From positions 1-64,000 of the forward strand of contig NZ_FNPI01000011.1 in the NCBI RefSeq assembly GCF_900107275.1: DNA of 64,000 nt, written 5' to 3'. Position numbers and translations under genes: made by a program. This document shows, piece after piece, positions 1 to 8,829 of the stretch. Numbering within the stretch: position 1 is the stretch's first letter; each line of letters opens with the position of its first letter. The DNA is from Evansella caseinilytica (GTDB lineage: Bacteria > Bacillota > Bacilli > Bacillales > Salisediminibacteriaceae). The notes beneath the pieces are model-generated. The model saw nothing but the letters and a program-made list of their open reading frames with translations. It did not search any database and was not told the DNA's origin.

Positions 1-1029
1 CAGGAACCAGATACGACCGGGAGAAAATATGTGCAAATCGAAGTCGTCAGCGGTGCGCGCATCTGGGTCTGGTCTTCGGACGGGAAAACAGCAACACCCG
101 AAGACTTACAGTTTACCGAAGAGTATAATGAATGGAAACGAAAGTACGGTGTCAAAGAAGAAAAAGATCCCACTTTGGAGCAAATTCTTTGGGATAACTA
201 CATGTACCATGCTGAATGTCTTCGAACAGGAGTGAACCCGGAAACTGGCGAAGAGCTAACCACATTAGAGAGAATGCAGAGCTTATCGGTTGTGCTGAGT
301 GGTGTGACAACCTTGGCTTCAGCAGCCTATTGGGGACACCGGTGGGCAAATACCAATATCAATGTAAATACAAGAACAATAGGGAATAACACCATTAAGA
401 AGAACCCGACAAATTCGGCAGGAGACAGTTCGGGAAAAAACAAGCAGGGGTATAACCGTGTTGACAGCTCGGAAAAGATAAAAAACAGCAGTAATAACTC
501 CGTTGACAGCAAAACGACAAATAACAGCACGGTGTCGGAGAAGACAGGGAGTAGTTCGTCGAAGAATGAGGTCCATGATAAGGGTACGGGTAATAAGATA
601 GATTCTGATACAATAAAAAAATATATTAGAGATATAGAAGGGCGAACCGGCAGAGAGTTACCTAAAAACCAAATAGAGAAGTTAAAGGAAGCCTTAAGAA
701 ATAAAGAATATAAAAAAATGTCACCAATAGAAACAGCTAAGCATAGGGCAGAATTTGATAAAGTAAAAAATAAAGTAATTAAAGAGTGGGAAGAAAATAC
801 TGGGCAAAAGTGGCCTGTGTATAATGAAAATGTTATTTCGGAAAAAACAGGTAAAATAATTAGGAAACAAGGAGATAAGTATGATGCTCATCATATAATT
901 GAAAATACTTTTGGCGGAGAACATGAATGGTGGAATATGCATCCTGCAAAATTCCCAAATGAGCATCAAGCTGGTATTCATGGAGCTGGTTCACCAGCAA
1001 ATACACTATTTAAAGGAGGTAAAAAATAA
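1..1029 (+). CDS. Polymorphic toxin, C-terminal part with HNH-like nuclease tip (5' end outside window)
   Basis: The frame is open from base 1, so the N-terminal part lies outside the window. Early residues contain a stretch resembling the pre-toxin TG region (RTGVNPETGEELT, then a small hydrophobic segment). A long low-complexity Ser/Asn/Lys/Thr linker follows, then a charged C-terminal domain ending in DAHHIIENTFGG, WWNMHPAKFP and HQAGIHGAGSP. The paired histidines with downstream Asn and His fit an HNH/endonuclease-VII-like toxin fold (inference). Base composition drops clearly from the 5' half to the tip, as expected where toxin tips are exchanged. The stop overlaps the start of a SUKH immunity gene. 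Secretion route is not visible; a type VII/LXG or wall-associated protein is possible. Confidence 0.72.
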   Translation, partial: QEPDTTGRKYVQIEVVSGARIWVWSSDGKTATPEDLQFTEEYNEWKRKYGVKEEKDPTLEQILWDNYMYHAECLRTGVNPETGEELTTLERMQSLSVVLSGVTTLASAAYWGHRWANTNINVNTRTIGNNTIKKNPTNSAGDSSGKNKQGYNRVDSSEKIKNSSNNSVDSKTTNNSTVSEKTGSSSSKNEVHDKGTGNKIDSDTIKKYIRDIEGRTGRELPKNQIEKLKEALRNKEYKKMSPIETAKHRAEFDKVKNKVIKEWEENTGQKWPVYNENVISEKTGKIIRKQGDKYDAHHIIENTFGGEHEWWNMHPAKFPNEHQAGIHGAGSPANTLFKGGKK

Positions 1030-1469
1030 TGAGCTATGAATTTATTAAGGAAAACCAAGAAAATAATTTTTATCCAGTGACTGAAAACGAAATAAAAGAG
1101 GTTGAGAAGGAACTTGATTTAAAATTTCCTAAGGAGTTAGTTAATTTTTATATAGAGGTTGGCTACGGATTTATTAAAGGTTCAGAGTTTAATATTAATC
1201 GTATTATGGACCCATATTCAGTAAGGGATTTTCGATTAAGAGTTAATGATTTTGAGTTTTATCCCGACATAGAAATCTATGATGAATTTGAGAATAACAA
1301 ACTAATATTTTTTGAAGGCAGTGAATCAGCTTTAATGTCAATAGAATTAAATGAAAATAATAGAAGTGCAGTTTACTATTATGATATTCAAATTGCGACT
1401 TCTCTTGAAGAATTTTTAAGAAAGATAGAAGAAAATGATAAATATTATTTGGAGTTATTAGCTGATTAA
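1029..1469 (+). CDS. SMI1/KNR4 (SUKH) family immunity protein
   Basis: A 146-residue acidic cytoplasmic protein. It has the SUKH pattern: an N-terminal helix with ITENEIKEVEKEL-like sequence (here VTENEIKEVEKELDLKFP), then ELVNFYIEVGYGF, then a beta-rich core and a C-terminal helix (SLEEFLRKI). SUKH proteins neutralise nuclease toxins of the same strain. The ATG overlaps the toxin stop by one base and is served by AAAGGAGGT inside the toxin's last codons, so the two are translationally coupled. The gene is very AT-rich, like the toxin tip. Pairing with the upstream toxin is inferred from order and overlap. Confidence 0.8.
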   Translation: MSYEFIKENQENNFYPVTENEIKEVEKELDLKFPKELVNFYIEVGYGFIKGSEFNINRIMDPYSVRDFRLRVNDFEFYPDIEIYDEFENNKLIFFEGSESALMSIELNENNRSAVYYYDIQIATSLEEFLRKIEENDKYYLELLAD

Positions 1470-1488
1470 AGAACGATAATAAAACATA

Positions 1489-1522
1489 CCTTGAATGGTT
1501 TTACGCCTTTCAAGGTTTTTTT
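1489..1522 (+). terminator. Rho-independent terminator of toxin-immunity pair
   Basis: CCTTGAA pairs with TTCAAGG around a 13-nt loop and is followed at once by seven T residues. It lies 20 bp after the immunity gene stop. Confidence 0.8.
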
Positions 1523-1595
1523 CTTTAATTTATAATAAATTAACTGATATTTGAGTGAGACAAAAAGAAAATAATTTGTTTGAGAATCGAGAGCT

Positions 1596-1616
1596 CATGA
1601 TGGTAGTACCATCATG
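1596..1616. promoter_or_regulatory. Perfect palindrome, operator-like
   Basis: CATGATGGTA and its exact reverse complement flank a single G. There is no T-run, so it is not a standard terminator. It lies 10 bp beyond the 3' end of the minus-strand membrane gene and about 75 bp after the immunity terminator. Function unknown. Confidence 0.35.
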
Positions 1617-1626
1617 GCATTATGTT

Positions 1627-1956
1627 TTAATACTTGGTTTGTGAAAATAATACGATAATTAGGCGAGATGACATTTTACAAAATGAAACAGCTTTAATAA
1701 CGGTGATGATCGGGCTTACTATTAAGATGATCCAAAAAGAGAAATGAATGCCAAGGAAAAACCAAAAATTCACTAGATACGATAATAGTGTAAAAAGAAT
1801 GAAAGAAACAGTAATTAATAATAATGGGTTAAACCAATCGGCATGCCAGTAATAGGATTTTCCCTTTTTTGAAAAATGTGTGTTTAATCTCTGGTAGGAT
1901 GCCACTACAGCAATCCCTCCAAATAGTACTAAACCTCCTAATTCAATTAAACCCAT
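1627..1956 (-). CDS. Small integral membrane protein, hypothetical
   Basis: A protein of about 109 residues with an N-terminal hydrophobic helix (LIELGGLVLFGGIAVVAS), a short polar region containing YYWHADWF, then two strongly hydrophobic segments. Three membrane helices are likely. I chose the internal ATG (1956) because AAAGGAGGT lies 6 bp before it; the upstream ATG would put this ribosome binding site inside the gene. I do not recognise the family. It is monocistronic, on the strand opposite the toxin pair. Confidence 0.6.
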   Translation of the reverse strand: MGLIELGGLVLFGGIAVVASYQRLNTHFSKKGKSYYWHADWFNPLLLITVSFILFTLLSYLVNFWFFLGIHFSFWIILIVSPIITVIKAVSFCKMSSRLIIVLFSQTKY

Positions 1957-2011
1957 CAACCTACCTCCTTTCAATCATAATATCCCAGAAATAAATGACA
2001 GACTAACGGTA

Positions 2012-2722
2012 TTAAATATTGGGACCATATACTCTTTTCTCGACATTTGGATTTTCCCCTTTTTCCACGATTGCATGTAATGTTTTTCGCCAGCTCTGGG
2101 CTAAATATTCACAAGAGGCTAATTCTGTGACAGCCTTTAAATCTTTCTTTTTCTTATGCATCACCTCATTACATTTTGCAATCGTCCATTGTGGATAGGG
2201 GCGCTCTAGTAATTGTAATCGTTGACCTTCTTTAACATATCCTTCTTTTATAACACGAAGATACCAGCCTGTTCTTCCTGAATTTTGTAAACGAAGTGCC
2301 AGATCTTTTATTTGGAAGCGGCGAGCGGGTTTCCAGCAAGGTTGTCGCGGCTGTGATATTTGAACGACAGCTTCGCCGATTTTGTAACAATCGCCTATAC
2401 AAGCATTTTCTTCCAGTTGACCGCTTAATGCAAAATTTTCTCCCATCGCTCCTATGTTCATATTTTCTATCATGAGTTCTTCTTGCCATTTTAGATAATG
2501 CTGAATCGGATAAACAAATACCGCCTTTTCTAAACCGCCATGATTTTTCAGATCTGCTTGTTCATCACCTGTTAACTTGGTTTTGCCAAGCCAAACAGGA
2601 TCTTTTACCGGTTCTTTGAAAATGCCACTCGTCCATTCCCGGTTCATAGGATGATTAGAGTTTTTCTCGCCAACAGTCTTCAGGTTGCCCACTAATATTT
2701 TCTCTACAATCATTTCATTCAT
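2012..2722 (-). CDS. MOSC domain protein (YiiM/YflK-like)
   Basis: About 236 residues. The MOSC core contains DPVWLGKTKLTGDEQADL, the GGLEKAVFVYP strand, GAMGENF and a conserved cysteine in QISQPRQPCWKPARR. A C-terminal three-helix tail follows, as in YiiM-type proteins. MOSC proteins bind sulfur or molybdenum-cofactor-like ligands; YiiM-type members take part in molybdenum-dependent reduction of N-hydroxylated compounds (family knowledge). The start at 2722 follows GGAGGA. Its position about 0.8 kb before a molybdoenzyme operon is suggestive, but the two are divergent and separated by repeats, so a functional link is not established. Confidence 0.85.
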   Translation of the reverse strand: MNEMIVEKILVGNLKTVGEKNSNHPMNREWTSGIFKEPVKDPVWLGKTKLTGDEQADLKNHGGLEKAVFVYPIQHYLKWQEELMIENMNIGAMGENFALSGQLEENACIGDCYKIGEAVVQISQPRQPCWKPARRFQIKDLALRLQNSGRTGWYLRVIKEGYVKEGQRLQLLERPYPQWTIAKCNEVMHKKKKDLKAVTELASCEYLAQSWRKTLHAIVEKGENPNVEKRVYGPNI

Positions 2723-2763
2723 TCCAGGTTCCTCCAATAACACTTAATATGTCTATACTATTC

Positions 2764-3030
2764 GAGCGTGTTCAAAAAGGCAATGGTTCCGCACGATGCG
2801 CCCCAATTCCGCCTAAGTGCTGCCCACGTCCTATAGGCGACGGCGAAATGTCGTCATCCTCCAATTCCGCTTAAGTACCACTCACGTCCTGTGAGTAACA
2901 GCGGAATGTCGCGTCGCCATCCTGACTCCGAGAAAACCGCTCACAGTCGGCTTGAAAAGAATGCATCGGCGCCACTCATTGCTTCGTGTTTGTTCAAAAA
3001 GATAAAAACCGATCTTTTTGAACAAACACT
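2764..3030 (+). repeat. Interspersed repeat family, copy 1 (plus orientation)
   Basis: Begins GAGCGTGTTCAAAAAGG and ends in a strong hairpin (TGTTTGTTCAAAAAGAT / ATCTTTTTGAACAAACA). Internally it has the shared modules CAATTCCGCCTAAGTGCTG and GAAAAGAATGCATCGG. This copy carries a second, diverged version of the AATTCCGC..AAGT module (about 2860-2910), so one internal module is duplicated. No protein is convincingly encoded. Confidence 0.85.
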
Positions 3031-3103
3031 ATTCATCACATTTCATTTTTTCAAATTAGTAAGTTTTAAGAGCATGTTCAAAAAGTTCGGGAAACATTGC
3101 TAG

Positions 3104-3271
3104 GACGGAATTGTCTCAAAATTCGGCGGAAAAAACAATGAAACTGGCGGAATAATTCATAAAGTCGGCGGAAATATCATTGAGATCGACGGAATTATCA
3201 CCAAAGTAGGTGGAATGAATATTGAATATGCCGACATTGTCACCGAGTCTGACGGTATTACCAATCAAGTA
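3104..3271 (+). repeat. Tandem array of eight 21-bp units
   Basis: Eight contiguous units, each exactly 21 bp, starting at 3104, 3125, 3146, 3167, 3188, 3209, 3230 and 3251. They follow the pattern G(G/A)CGGAATTATCA..AAAGT(C/A). The frame stays open and reads a heptapeptide such as GGIIHKV, DGIITKV, GGNIIEI and DGIVSKF, but a TAG stop precedes unit 1 and no start codon leads in. It lies between repeat copy 1 and the nap promoter region. A related array is at 9120-9297. Confidence 0.85.
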
Positions 3272-3502
3272 TCCTTGTTACCAGCGGAAGCGAGAAAAAA
3301 CGGCTTTTATCGGTTCCTCCGTTAGAACAAATCCTCGCATGAATAATTATCCTCTTCAGATTTCCAAAAAATAAAAATTATACTACAAACACATTGGAAA
3401 TACAAGGAGAATGTCACAAAATTTTCATTAGAAGCTTGTTATTTCAATTATCTGCTGTGCTATATTAGAGCCGAGCCCGGGGAATAAGGGAAGGGGGAGT
3501 AT

Positions 3503-4099
3503 ATGAGTAAGCTACAGTTGCTGAAGGTGCTTATAGGGGGAGTAGCAGCGTATGAGCTTTTAAAAATGATGAAGGCTGGCAGTAAAACAGTTATTCGACC
3601 GCCCGGCGCTGTCGATGAGCATTCCTTTTTGGCATTATGTTCGCGCTGCGGCAAGTGCAATCAGGCCTGTCCGTACAAGGCGATTAAAATGGGGAAAGAA
3701 GATTTTGGTTTAGGTTTGGGCACTCCATACCTGACAGTAAGAGATGACCCTTGCCGGCTTTGTGAAGATTGGCCTTGCGTGGCAGCCTGTCCAACAAACG
3801 CCCTGACAGGAATTGAGAAACGAACGGATGTTGCGATGGGAACAGCGGTCATTGATAAAGACCATTGTATCGCCTATGAAGGAATTCGCTGTGAAGTGTG
3901 TTATCGAGCATGTCCTCTGATTGACGAGGCGATAAAGCTTGATATATACATGAGACCCGGAGACGATATCCATGCCGTTTTTGCACCGGTCATTGATCCG
4001 GAAAAATGTGTTGGCTGCGGTATTTGTGAAAACAAATGCGTTGTTGACAATCCAGTTGCAATTCGCGTGAAACCAAGAGAAGCAGGTGATCTATGGTGA
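3503..4099 (+). CDS. napG: NapG-type ferredoxin, nitrate reductase electron transfer
   Basis: 198 residues with four [4Fe-4S] cysteine sets: C46/49/52/56, C84/87/92/96, C122/130/133/137 and C169/172/175/179. The IRPPGA and GTPYL signatures and the GIRCEVCYRACPLIDEAI region match NapG. With NapH it should pass quinol electrons towards NapB/NapA. Oddly, the N-terminus (hydrophobic, KVLIGGVAAYELL) lacks the twin-arginine motif of proteobacterial NapG, so export or membrane association is uncertain. It is the first gene of a tight operon; AAGGGGGAG precedes the ATG and napH overlaps by 7 bp. A weak promoter-like pair (TTGTTA, 19 bp, TATATT) sits at 3436-3466; no clear FNR site was seen. Confidence 0.9.
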   Translation: MSKLQLLKVLIGGVAAYELLKMMKAGSKTVIRPPGAVDEHSFLALCSRCGKCNQACPYKAIKMGKEDFGLGLGTPYLTVRDDPCRLCEDWPCVAACPTNALTGIEKRTDVAMGTAVIDKDHCIAYEGIRCEVCYRACPLIDEAIKLDIYMRPGDDIHAVFAPVIDPEKCVGCGICENKCVVDNPVAIRVKPREAGDLW

Positions 4100-4935
4100 A
4101 AAAATGGTTTTTACTTAGAAAATCTGTTCAGCTGTTCATATTGCTGTTGTTTCTATCACCTTTGATTTTGGCGGATGTCGCTGGCGCAAACTTTTTTTAC
4201 GGATCGTTAACATCCTCGGAAATCCTCGGCATTCGTTTGTCGGATCCTTTAGGAACACTCCAGGTTACATTGGCGGCGAAATATATTAATTGGGCTTATA
4301 TTGGCTCTGCATCCATCATCTTTTTTATTTATCTTGTCATCAGCGGCAGAGTATTTTGCAGCTGGGTTTGTCCAGTGAATACGTTGCTGGAATGTACCGA
4401 TTTGATTAGAAAAAAGTTTAAGAGATTGCCGGATATCCATTTTGACAAAAATACAAAAATTTACCTAGCAGGTTTGATGTTAGTTCTGTCTTTCCTCATA
4501 AGTGTTCCTGTGTTTGAAATTATTTCACCCATTGGGCATACAATGCGTAACCTTTTATTTACCTGGGGCATCGGAGTTTCCATCCTTTTGGCGATTGTAT
4601 TATTTGACGTTTTCATTTCAAAGCGGGGGTGGTGTCGCTATTTTTGTCCGGTAGGCGGTTTTTATGCCGCAATTGGCCGGTCAGGAAGATTCAGAGTAAA
4701 AATGGATAACGACAGGTGTGTGCAATGCCAGCAATGTAAACACGTTTGTTTTGCGGAACCGTCCATTCTCGATCCTTCCATTCAGGGCAAGGAAACATTT
4801 GTTTCCTCGGGTGATTGCAGTTTATGCGGGGCGTGTGTCGATGCTTGTGCACATAACGCTTTACAAATCGGCTTAAAACCAATCAGAAATACAGATTATT
4901 CCAAGGACAAAGAGATTTCTTTAGATCAAAAATAG
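4093..4935 (+). CDS. napH: NapH-type membrane quinol dehydrogenase
   Basis: 280 residues. It has about four membrane helices (residues ~8-28, 75-95, 125-142 and 155-172). Two cytoplasm-facing cysteine motifs follow helices ([13 protein letters not shown] and [11 protein letters not shown]), and two C-terminal ferredoxin sets ([11 protein letters not shown] and [11 protein letters not shown]). NapH oxidises menaquinol and hands electrons to NapG. In operons without napC, as here, NapGH is the likely sole quinol route. It overlaps napG by 7 bp, indicating coupled translation. Length and motif order are normal for the family. Confidence 0.92.
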   Translation: MVKKWFLLRKSVQLFILLLFLSPLILADVAGANFFYGSLTSSEILGIRLSDPLGTLQVTLAAKYINWAYIGSASIIFFIYLVISGRVFCSWVCPVNTLLECTDLIRKKFKRLPDIHFDKNTKIYLAGLMLVLSFLISVPVFEIISPIGHTMRNLLFTWGIGVSILLAIVLFDVFISKRGWCRYFCPVGGFYAAIGRSGRFRVKMDNDRCVQCQQCKHVCFAEPSILDPSIQGKETFVSSGDCSLCGACVDACAHNALQIGLKPIRNTDYSKDKEISLDQK

Positions 4936-4951
4936 GGGGAGGAAAAATTTT

Positions 4952-7495
4952 ATGAAGTTAACGCGCAGAAGCTTCCTGAAGGCAGCAGCAATATCTTCGG
5001 CAATGCTTGCCGCCGGCTGTACGAAAAAATCAACAACGCCAACGGAGTCGACAGTTGACCCGGAAATACAAAATATTGAGCCGGATGAATGGAAGACAGC
5101 GGTGTGCCGTTTTTGCGGAACAGGCTGCGGGGTACTTGTTGGCGTGAAAGACAAGCAAGTGGTAGCGGTGAAAGGTGACCCAGATAATCGTTCCAGCCGT
5201 GGACTCAACTGTATTAAGGGATATTATTTAGGTAAAATTCTATTTGGCAATGACCGTTTAACAAAACCATTAATCCGTGATGACAAAAGCAAAAAAGGGA
5301 CGCGGGAAGGATTTCGTGAAGCAACTTGGGAAGAAGCGCTTGATTTAATTGCTTCGAAATTGAAAGCGGCGCATGCGGCAGACCCAAAAGCAATCGCTTT
5401 TTGGGGCTCAGGTCAGCAAACAATTACAGAAGGGTATACAACCGCTAAGTTATGGAAAGCCGGTTTGTTAAGCAATAATGTCGATCCTAACGCGAGGCTT
5501 TGTATGGCAAGTGCGGTTGCCGGCTTTATGACAACATTCCAGTCTGATGAACCAATGGGCTGTTACGAAGATCTGGACCATGCCGATGTCTTTGTCACGT
5601 GGGGGGCAAATATGGCGGAAATGCACCCGGTACTGTACTCTCGTTTGACAGCGCGTAAATTATCAGGGACGAATGTCAAGCATTACGATCTGACAACACG
5701 CCGTTCGCGCACAACGGAAACTGCCGATGTCGTTCTCGAGTTCAGGCCGCAGACAGATTTGGCGATTGCAAATGCAATTATCAATTATTTAATCGAAAAT
5801 GATGCGTACGATAAACAGTTTGTGGAAGAGCATTGTCAATTTAAAGCAGGCACAGAAGATTTGGGCCATTCTGTTAATGACGACTATGACGGAACGGAAA
5901 AAGGGTCAACCGCTGATCAAGCCTGGAATATCACCTTTGATGAGTTTAAGGAAATGGTTCGTTACTATACATTGGACAAAGCTGCGGAAATCTCCGGTGT
6001 GCCGGCGGAAAATATTGAGGCATTGGCGAAGGAATTTGCCGATCCAGATAAAAAAATTATGTCCACATGGTGTATGGGGGCGAATCAGCACACACGCGGT
6101 ACGTGGATCAACAATTTGATTTATGATATTCATTTACTCAGCGGAAAAATCAGTCAGCCTGGGAATGGGCCGTTTTCGTTGACCGGCCAACCAAGCGCTT
6201 GCGGAACGGCACGTGAGGTCGGTGTGTTTTCCCATCGACTGCCGGCAGATTTGGTCGTTGATAATCCTGATCATCGCCGCTTCAGTGAACTTATTTGGAA
6301 TTTACCCGAAGGCTACTTGGACGCGATTGAAAAACCAGGCTACCATACGATTAAAATGTTCCGCGAGTTAGGAAACGGCAATATTAAATTTCTTTGGAGC
6401 ATGTCAAATAACTGGGGGCAAACGCTTCCAAAGTTAAATCGTTTTCGCGGGATAGATGCGGACGGCAAAGGAGTGACCGATGCCTTTATCGTTGTCTCGG
6501 ATGTTTACCCAACACGTTCGACCGAAATGGCCGATGTTGTCTTGCCGGCAGCAATGTGGGTGGAGCGGGAAGGTCAATTTGGAAACGCAGAGCGACGCAA
6601 CTCTGTTTTTGAAAAATGCGCCGATGCACCTGGAGAGGCAAAATGGGATCTTTGGGCGCTAGTTCACGTGGCAAGACGGGTGCTAGACGGGAAGAAGATT
6701 GGTGACGAGGATGCCTTTGATCTTTTATTCGGGTCAATTTGGGACGATGGGAAAAATGATTTAATTGAAGACCAGCACGAAGTAAATAAGATCTTATGGG
6801 AAGAATATCGCCGCTTTAGTAATCCGCATCTCGATTCAGATCCTGAGGTACAGGAATTAGGGAAACAACTGAAGACGAATGCGAAACAGCTCGCTCCATA
6901 TGAAGAATATTTTCATCAGCATGGAATACTGTGGCCGGTTCGTGAGGTCAATGGGCAGTGGCTGGAAACAAAATGGCGTTATGCACATGGGAAACAAGAA
7001 GACGGCTTTGATGAATACGGTGTGGAAGAGCATGGGGAAACGGGAAAATACAAGAATATCGACTTTTATAAATCTGCCGATCACCGACCGACGGTTTTCT
7101 TTAGACCATTTGAGGATGCGGCGGAAATTCCCGACGAAGAGTATCCGTTATGGTTATGCACAGGCCGTGTGTTAGAGCATTGGCATAGTGGCACGATGAC
7201 CCGCCGGGTACCTGAGCTGCATCGTGCTGTACCGGAAGCGTTTTGCGAGATTCATCCGGATGACGCCGCCGCGATCGGTATCCAGGATAATGACTGGGTG
7301 ATTGTCAAATCCCGTCGTGGGGAAGTGAAAGTAAAAGCAACAACTACCGGACGGGGCAACCCGCCGAAAGGATTAGTTTACGTTCCGTTTTTTGCCGAGG
7401 AAACGCTGATCAACAATGTCACCTTAGATGCGTATTGTCCAATATCCAAACAGCCTGATTATAAAAAATGTGCAGTACAAGTTGCTAAGGCGTAA
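4952..7495 (+). CDS. napA: Periplasmic-type nitrate reductase catalytic subunit
   Basis: 847 residues. The N-terminus combines a Tat motif (TRRSFLK) with a lipobox-like LAAGC (C23), so the mature enzyme is probably folded in the cytoplasm, exported by Tat and lipid-anchored outside. The single [4Fe-4S] cluster uses C52, C55, C59 and C87. The molybdenum ligand is probably C184 in [26 protein letters not shown] is typical of NapA, and the C-terminal beta-barrel binds the bis-MGD cofactor. It reduces nitrate to nitrite. Proteobacterial NapA has no lipobox, so the anchoring is a Gram-positive adaptation. AGGGGGAGG precedes the ATG; napB follows after 12 bp. Confidence 0.95.
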   Translation: MKLTRRSFLKAAAISSAMLAAGCTKKSTTPTESTVDPEIQNIEPDEWKTAVCRFCGTGCGVLVGVKDKQVVAVKGDPDNRSSRGLNCIKGYYLGKILFGNDRLTKPLIRDDKSKKGTREGFREATWEEALDLIASKLKAAHAADPKAIAFWGSGQQTITEGYTTAKLWKAGLLSNNVDPNARLCMASAVAGFMTTFQSDEPMGCYEDLDHADVFVTWGANMAEMHPVLYSRLTARKLSGTNVKHYDLTTRRSRTTETADVVLEFRPQTDLAIANAIINYLIENDAYDKQFVEEHCQFKAGTEDLGHSVNDDYDGTEKGSTADQAWNITFDEFKEMVRYYTLDKAAEISGVPAENIEALAKEFADPDKKIMSTWCMGANQHTRGTWINNLIYDIHLLSGKISQPGNGPFSLTGQPSACGTAREVGVFSHRLPADLVVDNPDHRRFSELIWNLPEGYLDAIEKPGYHTIKMFRELGNGNIKFLWSMSNNWGQTLPKLNRFRGIDADGKGVTDAFIVVSDVYPTRSTEMADVVLPAAMWVEREGQFGNAERRNSVFEKCADAPGEAKWDLWALVHVARRVLDGKKIGDEDAFDLLFGSIWDDGKNDLIEDQHEVNKILWEEYRRFSNPHLDSDPEVQELGKQLKTNAKQLAPYEEYFHQHGILWPVREVNGQWLETKWRYAHGKQEDGFDEYGVEEHGETGKYKNIDFYKSADHRPTVFFRPFEDAAEIPDEEYPLWLCTGRVLEHWHSGTMTRRVPELHRAVPEAFCEIHPDDAAAIGIQDNDWVIVKSRRGEVKVKATTTGRGNPPKGLVYVPFFAEETLINNVTLDAYCPISKQPDYKKCAVQVAKA

Positions 7496-7507
7496 GGAGG
7501 GAAACCA

Positions 7508-7882
7508 ATGACATCTAAATCATTACTTTACATTTCTATTCTGTTTGCCATGTTGTTTCTGTTCGTTGGCTGTACTGATGATTCTGCACCTGATGAAGAG
7601 GGAGAGCCGACGCCAATGTCGCTGGAACGGCCTGATGCCGCATCGATGGATTTACCTGGTGCCCCTCCGCCGCAGCCGACAGATCATGTTGATCGTTGGG
7701 ATCCTGAGTTACGACAAGACAGCTGCTTAGTTTGTCACAATAATCCAGCCACAGGAGCGAAGGAGCTTCCGGCAGATCATTACTATAACGAGGAGGTTGG
7801 AGGAGTCATTTTCCGCGATAACTGTGTCCAATGTCACGCAGAACAGATTGATGATAAACCAGGCTTCAATCGGGACAATTAA
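7508..7882 (+). CDS. napB: NapB-type di-haem cytochrome c lipoprotein
   Basis: 124 residues with a signal peptide ending in LFVGC (C22, lipobox-like) and a Pro/Asp/Glu-rich spacer. Two haem-binding motifs follow, CLVCH (73-77) and CVQCH (106-110). NapB passes electrons from the quinol side to NapA. It is shorter than proteobacterial NapB and apparently lipid-anchored, which fits a cell without a true periplasm. Cytochrome c maturation genes must be elsewhere. The ATG follows AAGGAGGGA; the gene lies between napA and napD in the same operon. Confidence 0.9.
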   Translation: MTSKSLLYISILFAMLFLFVGCTDDSAPDEEGEPTPMSLERPDAASMDLPGAPPPQPTDHVDRWDPELRQDSCLVCHNNPATGAKELPADHYYNEEVGGVIFRDNCVQCHAEQIDDKPGFNRDN

Positions 7883-7902
7883 CAGCTGGAGGGAAGTGCT
7901 TT

Positions 7903-8163
7903 ATGATTATTTCAGGAGCTTTTATCCTTACAAAAAAAGGGGAAGCGAGCAGAATCGCCACAATCGTTAACAATTTTCCAGGTGTAGAAGTGCATCATAT
8001 CGACATCGAGGCAAAAATAATTATCACAGTTGAAGCGGCAACCATTGAGGATTGCTATCACATTGCGGAAAAAATCGAAAAAGTAAACGGTGTATTAAAT
8101 TTCAGCGTTGTTTATATTACCCATGATGACGGTGCTCTGATTACAACAGGGGATGTTGTTTAA
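7903..8163 (+). CDS. napD: NapD-type Tat proofreading chaperone
   Basis: 86 residues with the small ferredoxin-like fold expected of NapD: ISGAFILTKKGEASRIATIV, then a VEVHHIDIEAKIIITVEA strand pair and a final VNGVLNFSVVYITHDD strand. NapD binds the Tat signal of NapA and holds back export until the molybdenum cofactor is in place. Its presence supports Tat-dependent export of NapA in this organism. TGGAGGG precedes the ATG; napB ends 20 bp upstream and the ferredoxin gene starts 5 bp after the stop. Confidence 0.88.
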   Translation: MIISGAFILTKKGEASRIATIVNNFPGVEVHHIDIEAKIIITVEAATIEDCYHIAEKIEKVNGVLNFSVVYITHDDGALITTGDVV

Positions 8164-8168
8164 TCGTT

Positions 8169-8750
8169 ATGGATGAGAAGCTGAATCGCAGACAGTTTTT
8201 TTCGAAAAGTATCCGATCAGCAGTCGGTTTTGTTTCGGAAATAGTAACCCCGGCATTAGAACAAGAAAGGACGTTTATTCGTCCGCCCGGTGCACAAGAT
8301 GATGAGCTAGTATTCTTAACCTTGTGCACTCGCTGCGGAGTTTGTAAGGAAGTTTGTCCGGTGTCGACCATTGCGTTGTTTACTGCCGTCGAGGGTGCTA
8401 AGTTCATTGGCACCCCCTACTTAGATCCGAATAAAACTCCCTGCACATTTTGTAATAAGTGTATAGAGCATTGTCCGACGAATGCACTGGAGCATTCCGC
8501 TGATGGCAAGCCGGAACCGATCGGCACCGCGGAGGTAGTGAAAGCTAATTGTCTGGCATATCAAGGAGTCATGTGTGATCATTGTGTGCGTTCTTGTCCG
8601 GTTGGAAAAGCGGCTCTCAGTTTGCGCGGTGGAAAGCCAAGCGTAAGCAAACAATTCTGCACCGGCTGCGGAGCGTGTGTCGCCGGTTGTATTCAGGACA
8701 GTAACAATAAAGGAATGATAGTGAAGTCTTACAGACCACCTGGGGGGTAA
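8169..8750 (+). CDS. NapF/NapG-like ferredoxin with twin-arginine leader
   Basis: 193 residues with four [4Fe-4S] cysteine sets (LCTRCGVCKEVCP, PCTFCNKCIEHCP, NCLAYQG..CDHCVRSCP, FCTGCGACVAGC) and an IRPPGA signature. This is the second NapG/MauM-like ferredoxin of the operon. Unlike the first, it has a clear Tat motif (NRRQFFSK, residues 6-13), so this copy is the better candidate for an exported ferredoxin. It is last in the operon, where NapF is often found, but its sequence resembles NapG as much as NapF; I leave the symbol open. The hairpin of repeat copy 2 begins about 80 bp after the stop and could terminate the operon. Confidence 0.85.
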   Translation: MDEKLNRRQFFSKSIRSAVGFVSEIVTPALEQERTFIRPPGAQDDELVFLTLCTRCGVCKEVCPVSTIALFTAVEGAKFIGTPYLDPNKTPCTFCNKCIEHCPTNALEHSADGKPEPIGTAEVVKANCLAYQGVMCDHCVRSCPVGKAALSLRGGKPSVSKQFCTGCGACVAGCIQDSNNKGMIVKSYRPPGG

Positions 8751-8829
8751 TGATTTACCCTATTTCCTAATTTTGTGCAAAATTTTTTCAGGCTTTAGTC
8801 AGGTGATTCTAATCAAGGGCTTTATGAAA

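Noticed and set aside
3104-3271. CRISPR array
   Set aside because: Units are contiguous with no spacers, are degenerate and are not palindromic; no cas genes are present. The same holds for 9120-9297 and 27004-27062.
3400-3502. FNR or NsrR/ResD-type site ahead of the nap operon
   Set aside because: I looked for TGTGA-N6-TCACA-like dyads and found none; only a weak promoter-like pair with a 19-bp spacer.
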